NCBI GenBank assembly: GCA_947495575.1
Contig: CANLZL010000001.1
Coordinates: forward strand, 620,001-684,000
From: an uncultured Nioella sp.
GTDB lineage: Bacteria > Pseudomonadota > Alphaproteobacteria > Rhodobacterales > Rhodobacteraceae
DNA length: 64,000 bases
Reading direction: 5' to 3'
Shown here: in pieces, positions 16,800-24,830 of the stretch
Layout of the letters: the number at the start of each line of letters is the position of its first letter
Numbering within the stretch: the stretch's first letter is position 1
The notes under the pieces: model-generated
The model's input: the letters and a program-made list of their open reading frames with translations, nothing else
The model's database searches: none
Told to the model about the DNA's origin: nothing
Program-made: the position numbers and the translations under genes

Positions 16800-16832
16800 G
16801 GACGGACCCGGATCGCGGGCCCGTCCTTTTTT
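16800..16832 (+). terminator. intrinsic terminator of phaP
   Basis: GGACGGACCCG (16800-16810) pairs with CGGGCCCGTCC (16816-16826) with one mismatch, and six T follow. Confidence 0.9.
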
Positions 16833-16858
16833 GTTTGCACCTGCAGGATTGCTTTTTG

Positions 16859-16870
16859 CTGCCAGTGCAT
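16859..16870 (+). promoter_or_regulatory. possible degenerate PhaR box upstream of phaR
   Basis: CTGC-CAGT-GCAT matches the PhaR pattern CTGC-N4-GCAG at seven of eight positions. It lies 66 bases before the phaR start, where autoregulation would place it. No clear promoter could be aligned to it. Confidence 0.35.
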
Positions 16871-16935
16871 TAGGGTCGATGCTGCTGCGCCGCACTGGCG
16901 GTTGTTCAGCAGGGAAAGAGATAGGGGAGGCGATC

Positions 16936-17490
16936 ATGAGCGAAGCCCAGGCACCGCTGCTGATCAAGAGATATGCCAGTCGTCGGTTGTATAATACCGA
17001 AACGTCGGATTACGTGACGCTGGAAGATATCGCAGGGTTCATTCGCGACGGGCGGGACGTAAAAATCGTTGACCTGAAATCAGGCGATGACCTGACGCGT
17101 CAGTATCTGCTGCAAATCATTGCTGAACATGAAAGTCGGGGCGAAAGCGTTCTGCCGATCGGCGTTCTGAATGATCTTGTCCGCAGCTATTCCACGCAGG
17201 CCCAAAGTGTTGTGCCCGATTTTCTGGCCGTGTCGTTTGAGATGCTGAGAGATGGCCAATCCAAGATGGTTGAGAACATGGCCGCTATTAACCCAATGGC
17301 CTCAATGCCCGGGTTTGAAGCCATGCGCGCGCAGCAAGAAGCCTTCATGAAGGCCATGACAGGTGGTATTTCAGGCCAATGGTCTGGTCCGGGTGGCGAA
17401 GAACAACCGGAAGAGACTGGCGACGAAGATGAGCTGGATGCGATCAAGAAACAATTGGCTGAATTGCAGTCCAAGCTGTCGAAACTATGA
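16936..17490 (+). CDS. phaR: PHB synthesis repressor PhaR
   Basis: A 184-residue regulator. The N-terminal PHB/PHA accumulation DNA-binding domain (KRYASRRLYNTETSDYVTLE, then VKIVDLKSGDDLTRQYLLQI) is unmistakable and is followed by the PHB_acc repeat region. The tail is acidic with a short final coiled coil (DELDAIKKQLAELQSKLSKL). PhaR binds CTGC-N3-GCAG operators and also nascent PHB, so granule formation titrates it off phaP. ATG 16936 has GGGGAGG five bases upstream; a longer frame from 16831 would start inside the phaP terminator. A stem-loop follows at 17500. Confidence 0.95.
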   Translation: MSEAQAPLLIKRYASRRLYNTETSDYVTLEDIAGFIRDGRDVKIVDLKSGDDLTRQYLLQIIAEHESRGESVLPIGVLNDLVRSYSTQAQSVVPDFLAVSFEMLRDGQSKMVENMAAINPMASMPGFEAMRAQQEAFMKAMTGGISGQWSGPGGEEQPEETGDEDELDAIKKQLAELQSKLSKL

Positions 17491-17499
17491 CTGATCTTA

Positions 17500-17531
17500 C
17501 CTCGCCCGAGGCAAAGTTTCATCGGGCGAGG
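17500..17531. terminator. stem-loop between phaR and the convergent aminotransferase gene
   Basis: CCTCGCCCGA (17500-17509) pairs perfectly with TCGGGCGAGG (17522-17531). No good T-run follows on either strand, so termination is likely but unproven. It lies between convergent genes. Confidence 0.6.
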
Positions 17532-17586
17532 CGGAAGAATTTTCCGGTAAATTCTGAGTGTCTAAACCTGTTCCGGAACTAATTTT

Positions 17587-18807
17587 TCACGTGCCGTAGG
17601 CCCGTTCCTCGGCTTTGACCTCGTCTGCTGCGCTTAAAAGCGCCGTCGAGATGAGATCGAGTTCTGATTGCGTGAGCCGTGTCGGAAGCCGAACGTCACA
17701 TGCGCGCATCAACATCGTGCGGGTTTGCCGCAGGTCACCCTGTTCGCCGATGAAATTCCAGTTCCAAAAAGCCCGGGCATTGTCGCTGGACAAACCAAAG
17801 ATTTGTACTTTGACACCGCGCGTGGCCGCCGCATCTGCAAACGCCTTGGCCTCTGCATCTGACGCAAAGCCCTGAAGATTGAACTGAATGGAATCCGGTG
17901 CTCGGTTTTCCGGCGCCAGCGGCGGTGGAACTTGCAGCCAGGCGGAGGTATTCAGCTGATCGGCCACATAATCATGATTGAAGCGACCGGCCTCGACCCG
18001 ACGAGCCACCTCGGGCAATTGCGAGCGGATGATGGCCGCCGACAAGTTGGACAGGCGCAGATTGTACAATGGCAGTTGGTTCTGCCAGCGGGCAAACGCC
18101 TCTTCCAATTCGCTGCTATTTGCGCCCTCAGGGCCTTTGTGCTTTTTCCAGTTATGCTCATATGCGCCTGACATGATGACCGCGCGGGCCACCAGATCTG
18201 CGTCATCCGTGATCAGAATACCGCCTTCGCCAGCGTTGACCAGCTTGTAGGACTGGAAGCTGAAACAGCCAACGCGCCCCATCGTGCCAATGTTCTGCCC
18301 GTTCCATGTTGTGCCAAGCGAATGTGCAGCGTCTTCGATCACGGGTACGCCCTTGGCGTCGCACAGGGCCATGATCGCGTCCATATCCGAGGTATGGCCC
18401 CGCATATGGCTGATAATGACCGCGCCGATTTCGTCCGTCAGTTTGGCCTCGAAATCGGTCATGTCGATGCGATAATTGTCGCCGACTTCAACCAGAACGG
18501 GTTGCAGGCGCGCATGCACAACCGAGGAGGGAACGGCGGCAAATGTGAAGGCAGGGATCAGGACCTTGGTGTTTGGCGCAAGGTCCAAAGCCTCAAGCGA
18601 CAAGAACAACGCGGCTGAGCAGGACGAGACCGCCAAGGCATATTTCGAGCCCAGAAGGTCAGCAAATTCCCGTTCCAGCAGGCTGACAGGCGCATCCTCG
18701 GGCGCGGTGTAGCGAAACAGGTCGCCTGATTGCAGCATACGCTCAACTTCGGCGCGCGCGGATTCCGGGATTGGCTCGGCATCGTAGACGTTGGGGGCCT
18801 CGGCCAT
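17587..18807 (-). CDS. DegT/DnrJ/EryC1/StrS family PLP aminotransferase
   Basis: A 406-residue fold-type I PLP enzyme of the DegT/DnrJ/EryC1/StrS family, which usually transaminates nucleotide keto-sugars. The family blocks are present: SSCSAALFLSLEAL (cofactor phosphate binding), VLIPAFTFAAVPSSVVHA, PVIEDAAHSLGTTWNG (Asp contacting the pyridine nitrogen) and SFQSYKLVNAGEGG, whose Lys is the Schiff-base residue. No sugar-nucleotide genes flank it, so it stands alone between phaR and the amino-acid ABC operon. A role in polysaccharide or cofactor synthesis elsewhere in the genome is possible. The substrate cannot be inferred from this window. Confidence 0.88.
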   Translation of the reverse strand: MAEAPNVYDAEPIPESARAEVERMLQSGDLFRYTAPEDAPVSLLEREFADLLGSKYALAVSSCSAALFLSLEALDLAPNTKVLIPAFTFAAVPSSVVHARLQPVLVEVGDNYRIDMTDFEAKLTDEIGAVIISHMRGHTSDMDAIMALCDAKGVPVIEDAAHSLGTTWNGQNIGTMGRVGCFSFQSYKLVNAGEGGILITDDADLVARAVIMSGAYEHNWKKHKGPEGANSSELEEAFARWQNQLPLYNLRLSNLSAAIIRSQLPEVARRVEAGRFNHDYVADQLNTSAWLQVPPPLAPENRAPDSIQFNLQGFASDAEAKAFADAAATRGVKVQIFGLSSDNARAFWNWNFIGEQGDLRQTRTMLMRACDVRLPTRLTQSELDLISTALLSAADEVKAEERAYGT

Positions 18808-18957
18808 GATTTCACCTTTTTGAAATTCTCTATTTCGAAAATCTTTACAGGTGGAATGTAACGATTCCTAGACAGAACGCGGCGTCGTGCCGGTACTGAG
18901 CAAGAATTTGCGGTGAATTTCCGGGTGACGTGGCAGGCTGGCCACGGGGGCGGGGCG

Positions 18958-19794
18958 TTAGCGGATCAGGTTGGGCCTGTAGCGCACCCGCTGCCTGCGC
19001 GCGGCAGGCAGGTGCCGGTTCAAACGGCGGTTGATCATGCCGAAGACAGTGATCACGATCAGGGTTACGATCACGAAATAGACCGCCACAATCGGGTAGG
19101 GGACAAAAGGGTTGAAGGTCCGGTCCGCGAAATATTGCGCGTAGTACAATGCGTCGCCCTGTTGTCGAAAGGCCGGAAACCCTGAAAAATAAACCAACGT
19201 CGTGGCATGGAAAAGAAAGATCGCCTCATTTGTATAGGCAGGCCAGGCCAGACGCATGGTCGTTGGAAAGACAATCCGCCGGAACCGGCGCCAGCCAGTC
19301 ATGCCGTAGGCATCTGCGGCCTCCAAATCCCCCTTTGGGACCGAGCGGAGCGCGCCATAGAAGATTTCACCGGAATAAGCGGAGGTGTTTAGGAACAACA
19401 CGATCAAAGCGCCAAGCCATGCCCGTGCAAATGGATCCGTTAGCCAGGAGATATCAATGACCCGGCTGGCTGTCGTGATCTCCTCTGGCAGGTTCACAAG
19501 CGCGAAATAGGCCAGGAAAAACTGAATGAACAGCGGTGAGCCACGGAACACAAAGATGAACCATTCGGCTGGTTTTCGGATAACTGCGCGCGGGCTGGAT
19601 TTAGCAACGGCCAAGGCAACGGCCAGAAAAAAGCCAAGGAAGAGAGCAAAGAGGCCGAAATAGACATTCCAGATCAGGCCGGACCCGATCAGCGTGATTT
19701 GCTCACAAAGCGTGATATCGCCCCGTGGCAGCAAACGCTCGCCGTAGCCAAGCGAACGGAAGGCATAGGCTTGGACGGTTTCCCAACAACTCAT
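18958..19794 (-). CDS. polar amino-acid ABC transporter permease (HisM-type)
   Basis: A 278-residue permease of the His/Glu/Gln/Arg/opine family. After an N-terminal helix (LIGSGLIWNVYFGLFALFLG region) it shows FRGSPLFIQFFLAYFAL, typical of the family, and the EAA-type loop EAADAYGMTGWRRFRRIVFP. Its start overlaps the stop of the other permease by four bases, so the two are co-translated and should form the membrane heterodimer. It is the last gene of the minus-strand operon (ATPase, binding protein, permease, permease). The C-terminus is basic (RRQRVRYRPNL). Confidence 0.93.
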   Translation of the reverse strand: MSCWETVQAYAFRSLGYGERLLPRGDITLCEQITLIGSGLIWNVYFGLFALFLGFFLAVALAVAKSSPRAVIRKPAEWFIFVFRGSPLFIQFFLAYFALVNLPEEITTASRVIDISWLTDPFARAWLGALIVLFLNTSAYSGEIFYGALRSVPKGDLEAADAYGMTGWRRFRRIVFPTTMRLAWPAYTNEAIFLFHATTLVYFSGFPAFRQQGDALYYAQYFADRTFNPFVPYPIVAVYFVIVTLIVITVFGMINRRLNRHLPAARRQRVRYRPNLIR

Positions 19795-20672
19795 GCCGCA
19801 GCCTTCCTTTGCGCTTCGCCGCCCATCGTGGCCTGACCATGGCTAAGCCGGCGGGTGATGCGGCCAAGGACAACCTCAGAGACTTTGGTAAAGCAAAGAT
19901 AAAAGACCAGAAGGCCGAGGAAATACCACAACCGCCAGTCACCATGGGGATAAGCGAATTGTGAGGTCCGGCTGCCGCCAAGCTCACGTGCCCAATAGAC
20001 GATATCTTCTACGCCTAAAAGGAAGAGAAGCGGCGTAGCCTTGATCAGGATCATCCACAGATTGCTGAGGCCGGGCAGGGCATAAATCCACATCTGTGGC
20101 ACAAGAATGCGCCAGAAGCTTTGCCGCCGGGTCATGCCATATGCCTCGGCGGTTTCGATCTGGGCGTGTGGTACCGATTGCATCGCGCCGAACAAAACAT
20201 TGGCGGCAAAGGCACCAAACACGATCGAAAAGGTAAAGACGGCAATGAAGTAGTTATAAACCTCATGCATCCATTGCGGGGCCGAAGAGAGCGGGATTTT
20301 CGCCGCCTGACAGACCACGAAATTTGCGCCCTGGCGAATGGGTTCGTCCCAATCTGGGCATTGGATCTGGTGGTTGACCCATTCCAAGGCCTGATCCAGC
20401 GCAATCACGAAGAAGAGGAAAAAGGCAATGTCAGGAACGCCCCGGACCATCGACGTGTATAGCTTGCCCAGGGCGCGGAGCGGCAAGAGATGCGAACGCG
20501 ATGCCATCGCCCCCAGAAACCCAAAGGCCAGCGCAACCGGCGCGGTGATTGCCAAAAGCGACAGCACCGTCAGGAAGCTGGAATAGAACCGCATATGGAC
20601 GCCATTTGTCAGGTAACAGGCGAACCACCTTGTGGTTTCTAAGCTGGAAGGGTCAGAGCAATACTCGAACAT
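19791..20672 (-). CDS. polar amino-acid ABC transporter permease (HisQ-type)
   Basis: A 293-residue permease partner of the HisM-type gene. Residues about 25-50 form the first helix (FYSSFLTVLSLLAITAPVALAF), followed by VRGVPDIAFFLFFVIALDQAL and the EAA-type loop ETAEAYGMTRRQSFWRILVP. An extra ~45-residue loop (NHQIQCPDWDEPIRQGANFV and beyond) interrupts the middle, as in several alphaproteobacterial relatives. It lies 54 bases after the binding-protein gene, with a perfect GC hairpin between them, and overlaps the next permease by ATGA. Confidence 0.93.
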   Translation of the reverse strand: MFEYCSDPSSLETTRWFACYLTNGVHMRFYSSFLTVLSLLAITAPVALAFGFLGAMASRSHLLPLRALGKLYTSMVRGVPDIAFFLFFVIALDQALEWVNHQIQCPDWDEPIRQGANFVVCQAAKIPLSSAPQWMHEVYNYFIAVFTFSIVFGAFAANVLFGAMQSVPHAQIETAEAYGMTRRQSFWRILVPQMWIYALPGLSNLWMILIKATPLLFLLGVEDIVYWARELGGSRTSQFAYPHGDWRLWYFLGLLVFYLCFTKVSEVVLGRITRRLSHGQATMGGEAQRKAAA

Positions 20673-20691
20673 CAGGCGCTTTCAAAGCGTC

Positions 20692-20718
20692 GGGCCCGCA
20701 CAAAAACTGCGCGGGCCC
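20692..20718 (-). other. intercistronic stem-loop after the amino-acid binding-protein gene
   Basis: GGGCCCGC (20692-20699) pairs with GCGGGCCC (20711-20718) across an 11-base loop. It lies between the binding-protein stop and the permease start without a T-run, the same position as the hairpin at 6048-6077 in the sugar operon. Confidence 0.65.
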
Positions 20719-20726
20719 AATCAGAT

Positions 20727-21458
20727 TTAGTATTGGCCGATTTCTTCGCCGAACCATTCAACCAGCAGCGCGTTAAGCGTGCCATCTTCCTTCATCGAGG
20801 TGATGGCCGCATCAAAGGCGTCGCGCAATTCAGTATCGGTTTCGCGCAGGCCCATGCCAATGCCGCCACCAAGCGGAACAGGATCGCCAACGATCATCAG
20901 ATCATCATCTTCGGCCACGATATCGGCAAGGAAATCGTAATCGGCAAAAACGGCGTCCGCTTCGCCATTACGCACGGCGGCTACGGTTTCATCGGGTGTT
21001 GCGTATTCCAAAAGGATCGCGCCGGATTCAGCGACATACCCTGATTGAATTGTGTTGGTTTGTGCCGCAACGACGCCACCCATCAAGTCAGCACCTTCCT
21101 CCATCGCCACATAGACTGATGCGGTAGGCGGATAATAGTCTTGGGTGAAATCAATCACTTCTTCGCGCTCGTCGGTGATCGACATGCCCGCGATGATAGT
21201 GTCGTAATTGCCCGAGGTGAGGTTCGGAATGATCGAATCCCACTCGTTCGTGACCCATTCGCAGGTCAGCTCGGCACGAGCGCAAAGCTCATCGCCAAGA
21301 ACACGCTCAAACCCATCCACATCACCGTCATCATTGATGAAGTTATACGGAGGGTAGGCGCCTTCGGTGCCCATGCGGATGACGCGGTCATGGCCATCTG
21401 CGAATGCAGTGCCGGCGGTGGCGACGACGAGGGCGGTGGTAAGGGCTAGTTTTTTCAT
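20727..21458 (-). CDS. amino-acid ABC transporter substrate-binding protein
   Basis: A 243-residue periplasmic binding protein of family 3 (polar amino acids). A signal peptide covers about residues 1-20 (MKKLALTTALVVATAGTAFA). The mature part opens with VIRMGTEGAYPPYNFINDDG, continues with NEWDSIIPNLTSGNYDTIIAGMSIT and DEREEVIDFTQDYY, and has the hinge-side motif EADAVFADYDFL. These match lysine/arginine/ornithine- and octopine-type binders, but ligand specificity is not decided. Three copies of a 14-base repeat precede the start codon. It heads the permease half of the operon. Confidence 0.93.
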   Translation of the reverse strand: MKKLALTTALVVATAGTAFADGHDRVIRMGTEGAYPPYNFINDDGDVDGFERVLGDELCARAELTCEWVTNEWDSIIPNLTSGNYDTIIAGMSITDEREEVIDFTQDYYPPTASVYVAMEEGADLMGGVVAAQTNTIQSGYVAESGAILLEYATPDETVAAVRNGEADAVFADYDFLADIVAEDDDLMIVGDPVPLGGGIGMGLRETDTELRDAFDAAITSMKEDGTLNALLVEWFGEEIGQY

Positions 21459-21469
21459 TGTTGTGAACT

Positions 21470-21528
21470 CCCTGTTGGACTTTGGTGTCTGTTGGACTTT
21501 GGTTCTTATGTCCCTGTTGGACTTTGGT
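21470..21528 (-). repeat. triplicated 14-mer before the binding-protein start
   Basis: TGTTGGACTTTGGT occurs at 21473-21486, 21490-21503 and 21515-21528 (plus-strand reading). Copies one and three extend to a 17-mer by a leading CCC. On the coding (minus) strand each unit reads ACCAAAGTCCAACA and two are followed by GGGA, which resembles a ribosome binding site; the last serves the ATG at 21458. It occupies the whole gap between the ATPase and binding-protein genes. Confidence 0.9.
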
Positions 21529-21535
21529 TATTGCC

Positions 21536-22315
21536 TCAGATCGACGTTGTGTGACTGAGGAATTGCTGAAGGCGCTCCGATTTCGGATTGCCAAACAGTT
21601 CGTTGGGCGGGCCTTCCTCTTCAATTTTACCTTGATGGAGGAAAACGACATGATCCGAGACATCCCGGGCCAACCGCATATCATGGGTTACGATCAACAT
21701 GGTCCGGCCTTCGCTGGCCAGATCCTTGATCACTTTCACAACCTCTTGTTCCAGTTCTGGGTCAAGGGCAGAGGTCGGTTCATCAAACAATAGGGCGCGG
21801 GGGCGCATACATAGTGCGCGGGCAATCGCCGCGCGTTGTTGCTGTCCGCCGGATAGCTGTGCAGGGAACACATCGCATTTATCGCCAATGCCCACTTTGT
21901 CCAGAACGGCGCGCGCGCGGGTTTCAACTTCGGCCTTGTCCTCGCCAAGAACGGTTACCGGCGCTTCCATCACATTCTGCAGGATCGACATATGCGCCCA
22001 AAGGTTGAATTGCTGGAACACCATCGACAAGTTTGTGCGAATGCGGCGGACCTGAGCGGCATCCCCGGGGTGTCGGCTTGACCCCTGACCTTTCCAGATC
22101 ACATCTTCGCCTTCAAATGCGATGCGGCCATCCTGGCTATCTTCTAAAAGATTGGCGCAACGCAACAGCGTGGATTTGCCAGAGCCTGAGGAGCCTATGA
22201 GCGATACGACGTCGCCGGCAATGGCGCGCATATCGACCCCCTTCAACACATGAAGGTCGCCATAGCTTTTGTGTAGGCCGGTGATTTCAATGACAGGCGG
22301 TTCTGTAGATGTCAC
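21536..22315 (-). CDS. polar amino-acid ABC transporter ATP-binding protein
   Basis: A 259-residue ATPase of the HisP/GlnQ type. Walker A GSSGSGKST, Q-loop MVFQQFNLWAHM, signature LSGGQQQRAAIARAL, Walker B LLFDEPTSALDPE and the H-loop in IVTHDMRLARDVSDH are intact. The GTG at 22315 is chosen because AAGGGGA lies nine bases upstream; the frame extends to an ATG at 22378 without a ribosome binding site. It is the first gene of the minus-strand operon and powers the two permeases downstream. Confidence 0.94.
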   Translation of the reverse strand: MTSTEPPVIEITGLHKSYGDLHVLKGVDMRAIAGDVVSLIGSSGSGKSTLLRCANLLEDSQDGRIAFEGEDVIWKGQGSSRHPGDAAQVRRIRTNLSMVFQQFNLWAHMSILQNVMEAPVTVLGEDKAEVETRARAVLDKVGIGDKCDVFPAQLSGGQQQRAAIARALCMRPRALLFDEPTSALDPELEQEVVKVIKDLASEGRTMLIVTHDMRLARDVSDHVVFLHQGKIEEEGPPNELFGNPKSERLQQFLSHTTSI

Positions 22316-22484
22316 GCAGTCGTGTCCCCTTTGGTCCCCGCGATTTCTGCGTATTTTTCGCGCGGATGCAATGTCCATTTGCTGGTTTCCGCTAGGGAAG
22401 GGCGCGAGAATGCCATGATTTTCGGCAGATCAACGGAGACCGACTGAAATTCAGACCGAATGGATCAATTGGGTATCAATTAAG

Positions 22485-22925
22485 TCAGCCCCGCGCTTCG
22501 ACCCGTTGGCGGGCGAGGGCGCTGTCACGGTCATTTATCCCCAAGAGATTCGCCGCCAGCCGCAGAACGGCATCTTCTTCATGGTCGCGCACGCCATCGG
22601 CCAGTACCACGGACCATAGCGCCTCTATCACGCTTAGGCGGTCTTCATGCGGGACAGCGTCCTTGATCGCGCGAGTAAAGCGCACGGTATCGGGGGCTTC
22701 GGCCTCTAAGACCTCTGCCTCGCCGCGCAGTTTTGCCGCTTCAAATGGGCCGATCCCATGCCGCTCGGACAAGAGGCGATCAATGCGCGCCACTTCTGCG
22801 TCATCATAGCTGCCATCGCTGCGGGCAATACGCACCAAAAGGGCGGCTAGCGCCAAACGGGCGTCGGGGTCAGGCAATTGGGCGGGTTGCGGGGCCGTCA
22901 GGCGCTTTAGGAGATCTCCGAACAT
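22485..22925 (-). CDS. TerB-like tellurite-resistance family protein
   Basis: A 146-residue helical protein of the TerB-like family. The pattern LALAALLVRIARSDGSYDDAEVARIDRLL and, later, ALWSVVLADGVRDHEEDAVLRLAANLLG shows the two acidic repeat units (SDG and ADG loops) typical of TerB folds. Most stand-alone members have no proven role in tellurite resistance, and no other ter gene is present here. ATG 22925 is preferred to the longer frame (from 23036) because family similarity starts at MFGDLLKRL. It lies between the ABC operon and the PhzF-like gene. Confidence 0.8.
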   Translation of the reverse strand: MFGDLLKRLTAPQPAQLPDPDARLALAALLVRIARSDGSYDDAEVARIDRLLSERHGIGPFEAAKLRGEAEVLEAEAPDTVRFTRAIKDAVPHEDRLSVIEALWSVVLADGVRDHEEDAVLRLAANLLGINDRDSALARQRVEARG

Positions 22926-23057
22926 GCTTCGAGAGATAGTCGCGCAATTGGACCTTGCCAAGACGCACAATGCTATCCGGCCGCCAGATCTGCCTTGCCG
23001 GCCGAATTTTGCGACCGCACCAGCGGACAGGTCCAAGTGGCCAATATATGGACCCTG

Positions 23058-23960
23058 CTACTCTGCTGGTGGCGTAACATGGCCCGACATGACCGGAACG
23101 GCGCTGCCTGAGACGCGGATTGCCTGAACGGCCCCGTCTTTCACATCAATGCTCAGGCCGATCTCTGACGGACGTCCCATTTCGACACCTTGGGCAAGTC
23201 GAAGGGCTTGCGTGCCCTCGGCCAACTCACCCGCTGCCAAAAGTTGAGCCGCAAAAATGGCAGAGGCAGACCCGGTTGCGGGGTCTTCGGGCATGCCGTG
23301 CTCGGGTGCGAACATGCGCGCCTGATAGTCGCTGGTCGCGCCACGAGTATAGACATAGACAGATTCATTGGCGTGCTTGATCAGATCCTGCCAGCCGGGG
23401 CCGGTTGGTTTGGCGCGTTCCAAAACCTCCAGGCTGGCAACTGGCACAAAAAGGAAGTCGGGACCGGCGGCAAAAATACCGGGGCGATGCCGGTCAAAGC
23501 CAATCTCACCTACGTCGATCCCCAACCCTGCGGCGATCATATCTGGCCCTGTATCGCCCGGATGGGGCACTGGAAGTTTGGGCGCTGTGAATTCTGCGCT
23601 TATGGCACCGCCGGCCCGGGTGACAATGACAGGCACCAGACCGGCTACTTCTTCCAAGGTAATCAGATCGCAAAAATCGCCCGGACCGTTACGCTTTGTT
23701 GCCAAATGAATGGCGCATCCAATTGTCGGATGTCCGGCAAAGGGAATTTCGGCGGTCGGAAAGAAAATCCGAACTTTCGCTGTATGTGACGCATCATCAG
23801 GGGCCTGCACAAAGATGGTTTCTGAAAGGTTAAATTCACGTGCCATCCGCTGCATCTGTTCCGTGGTCAGATCATCGGCCTGTTCAACGATGGCGAGCGG
23901 GTTACCCGCATATCGTTGGGTGGTGAAAACATCTGTGGTGGCAAAGGGCAGGCGGGTCAT
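23058..23960 (-). CDS. PhzF family epimerase/isomerase-like protein
   Basis: A 300-residue PhzF-like protein with the diaminopimelate-epimerase-like double domain. Typical blocks are FTTQRYAGNPLAIV at the start, MAREFNLSETIFV with the catalytic-type Glu, RIFFPTAEIPFAGHPTIGCA and PEHGMPEDPATGSA. There is no phenazine cluster around it, so an isomerase or detoxification role on some small acid is more likely than phenazine synthesis. The ATG at 23960 has AAGGA six bases upstream; the frame is open to 24086. It lies downstream of the outer-membrane gene, separated by a terminator. Confidence 0.88.
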   Translation of the reverse strand: MTRLPFATTDVFTTQRYAGNPLAIVEQADDLTTEQMQRMAREFNLSETIFVQAPDDASHTAKVRIFFPTAEIPFAGHPTIGCAIHLATKRNGPGDFCDLITLEEVAGLVPVIVTRAGGAISAEFTAPKLPVPHPGDTGPDMIAAGLGIDVGEIGFDRHRPGIFAAGPDFLFVPVASLEVLERAKPTGPGWQDLIKHANESVYVYTRGATSDYQARMFAPEHGMPEDPATGSASAIFAAQLLAAGELAEGTQALRLAQGVEMGRPSEIGLSIDVKDGAVQAIRVSGSAVPVMSGHVTPPAE

Positions 23961-24035
23961 GTCAGTCCTTATCAATTTGACTTGGGACAGTTGTCGTACC
24001 TGTTTGGCGCTTTTCAAGAAAAGAAATGTACCGAC

Positions 24036-24066
24036 ACAAAGAAAGACGGGGCGCAGTGGCCCCGCC
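24036..24066 (-). terminator. terminator of the outer-membrane barrel gene
   Basis: On the minus strand GGCGGGGC pairs with GCCCCGTC (24045-24052 with 24059-24066) with one mismatch and is followed by a TTTCTTTG run. It separates the barrel gene from the PhzF-like gene. Confidence 0.75.
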
Positions 24067-24088
24067 TTTTCAGAGGTTGATTTCAAGT

Positions 24089-24664
24089 TCAGAAGTGGAA
24101 GGCGATACCAACGGAAATCGCTGTCCGGTCCAGTTCTGCACCGGCCGGTGCCGGGGCGCCAAGGTCCAAGACAGAATGAGTGACTTCGATCCGACCAGAG
24201 ACATTTTCGTTAAACATATGCTCAAGACCCAGGCCGAAAACTGCGCCGTCCAAGTCGATATCGGCAGGCGAGGTTGTCACAGCCAGATCACCCGTTTGGT
24301 AGCCGACGCGCCCGTAGATCATCGTGTTGTCAAAGACATAACCAGCCCGCGCGCTGATGGTCAGCATGTTTTCCAAACTAACCACGGAAGGCGAGCCCGA
24401 GACGTTGTGATCGCCCGATGCGCCATAGCTCAATTCACCACCAACAACCCACTCGCTGTTGAGTGCGTGATTGTAACCGGCGAACACTTCATAACCCAGG
24501 GCGTTACTTACACCAGAAGCAGAGAAGTTGGGATCAAGCGCGACAGTGCCGAGCGAAAGACCGCCATAGAAACCTTCAAAAGCAGTCGCATCGGCAGAAG
24601 CCGTCGAGGCAAGGGCAAGAGACAGGGCAATGGCGGAAGAAAGAGTGGTAAAGGTTTTGGTCAT
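24089..24664 (-). CDS. outer-membrane beta-barrel protein
   Basis: A 191-residue exported barrel protein. A signal peptide covers about residues 1-25 (MTKTFTTLSSAIALSLALASTASA). The mature part starts TAFEGFYGGLSLG and consists of alternating strands (GRVGYQTGDLAVT, GLGLEHMFNENVSGRIEVTHS), ending in a terminal Phe (GIAFHF), the usual outer-membrane assembly signal. This places it with the small OmpA-like/Omp25-type barrels of alphaproteobacteria. An in-frame GTG one codon upstream (24667) is an alternative start. It appears to be a single-gene unit between two terminators. Confidence 0.85.
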   Translation of the reverse strand: MTKTFTTLSSAIALSLALASTASADATAFEGFYGGLSLGTVALDPNFSASGVSNALGYEVFAGYNHALNSEWVVGGELSYGASGDHNVSGSPSVVSLENMLTISARAGYVFDNTMIYGRVGYQTGDLAVTTSPADIDLDGAVFGLGLEHMFNENVSGRIEVTHSVLDLGAPAPAGAELDRTAISVGIAFHF

Positions 24665-24762
24665 CACGAAAAATCCTAGGTTCGAAGTGTTTTCTGAAAA
24701 TGGCGAGGTGATAAAAATCGCTTACGGCCATAGGTCGCCTGACCAACCCGGATGGTTCAAAA

Positions 24763-24799
24763 GAAAAACCCTCCCCCACGGTTTTTCGCGGGGGAGGGT
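24763..24799 (-). terminator. intrinsic terminator of pyrG
   Basis: ACCCTCCCCC (24768-24777) pairs perfectly with GGGGGAGGGT (24790-24799). On the minus strand the stem is followed by a TTTTTCTTTT run, so it ends pyrG transcription. Confidence 0.9.
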
Positions 24800-24830
24800 A
24801 AAAAATCTAGTTTCTAGAAACTGTTAAACG

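Noticed and set aside
21470-21528. Triplicated 14-mer as a CRISPR array
   Set aside because: Units are too short, spacers are 3 and 11 bases, and no cas genes are present.
22485-22925. TerB-like gene as evidence of a tellurite-resistance island
   Set aside because: No other ter gene or stress operon is near; single TerB-like proteins are widespread with no proven resistance role.
23058-23960. PhzF-like gene as part of a phenazine cluster
   Set aside because: None of the other phz genes is present within the window; PhzF-like proteins are common outside phenazine producers.
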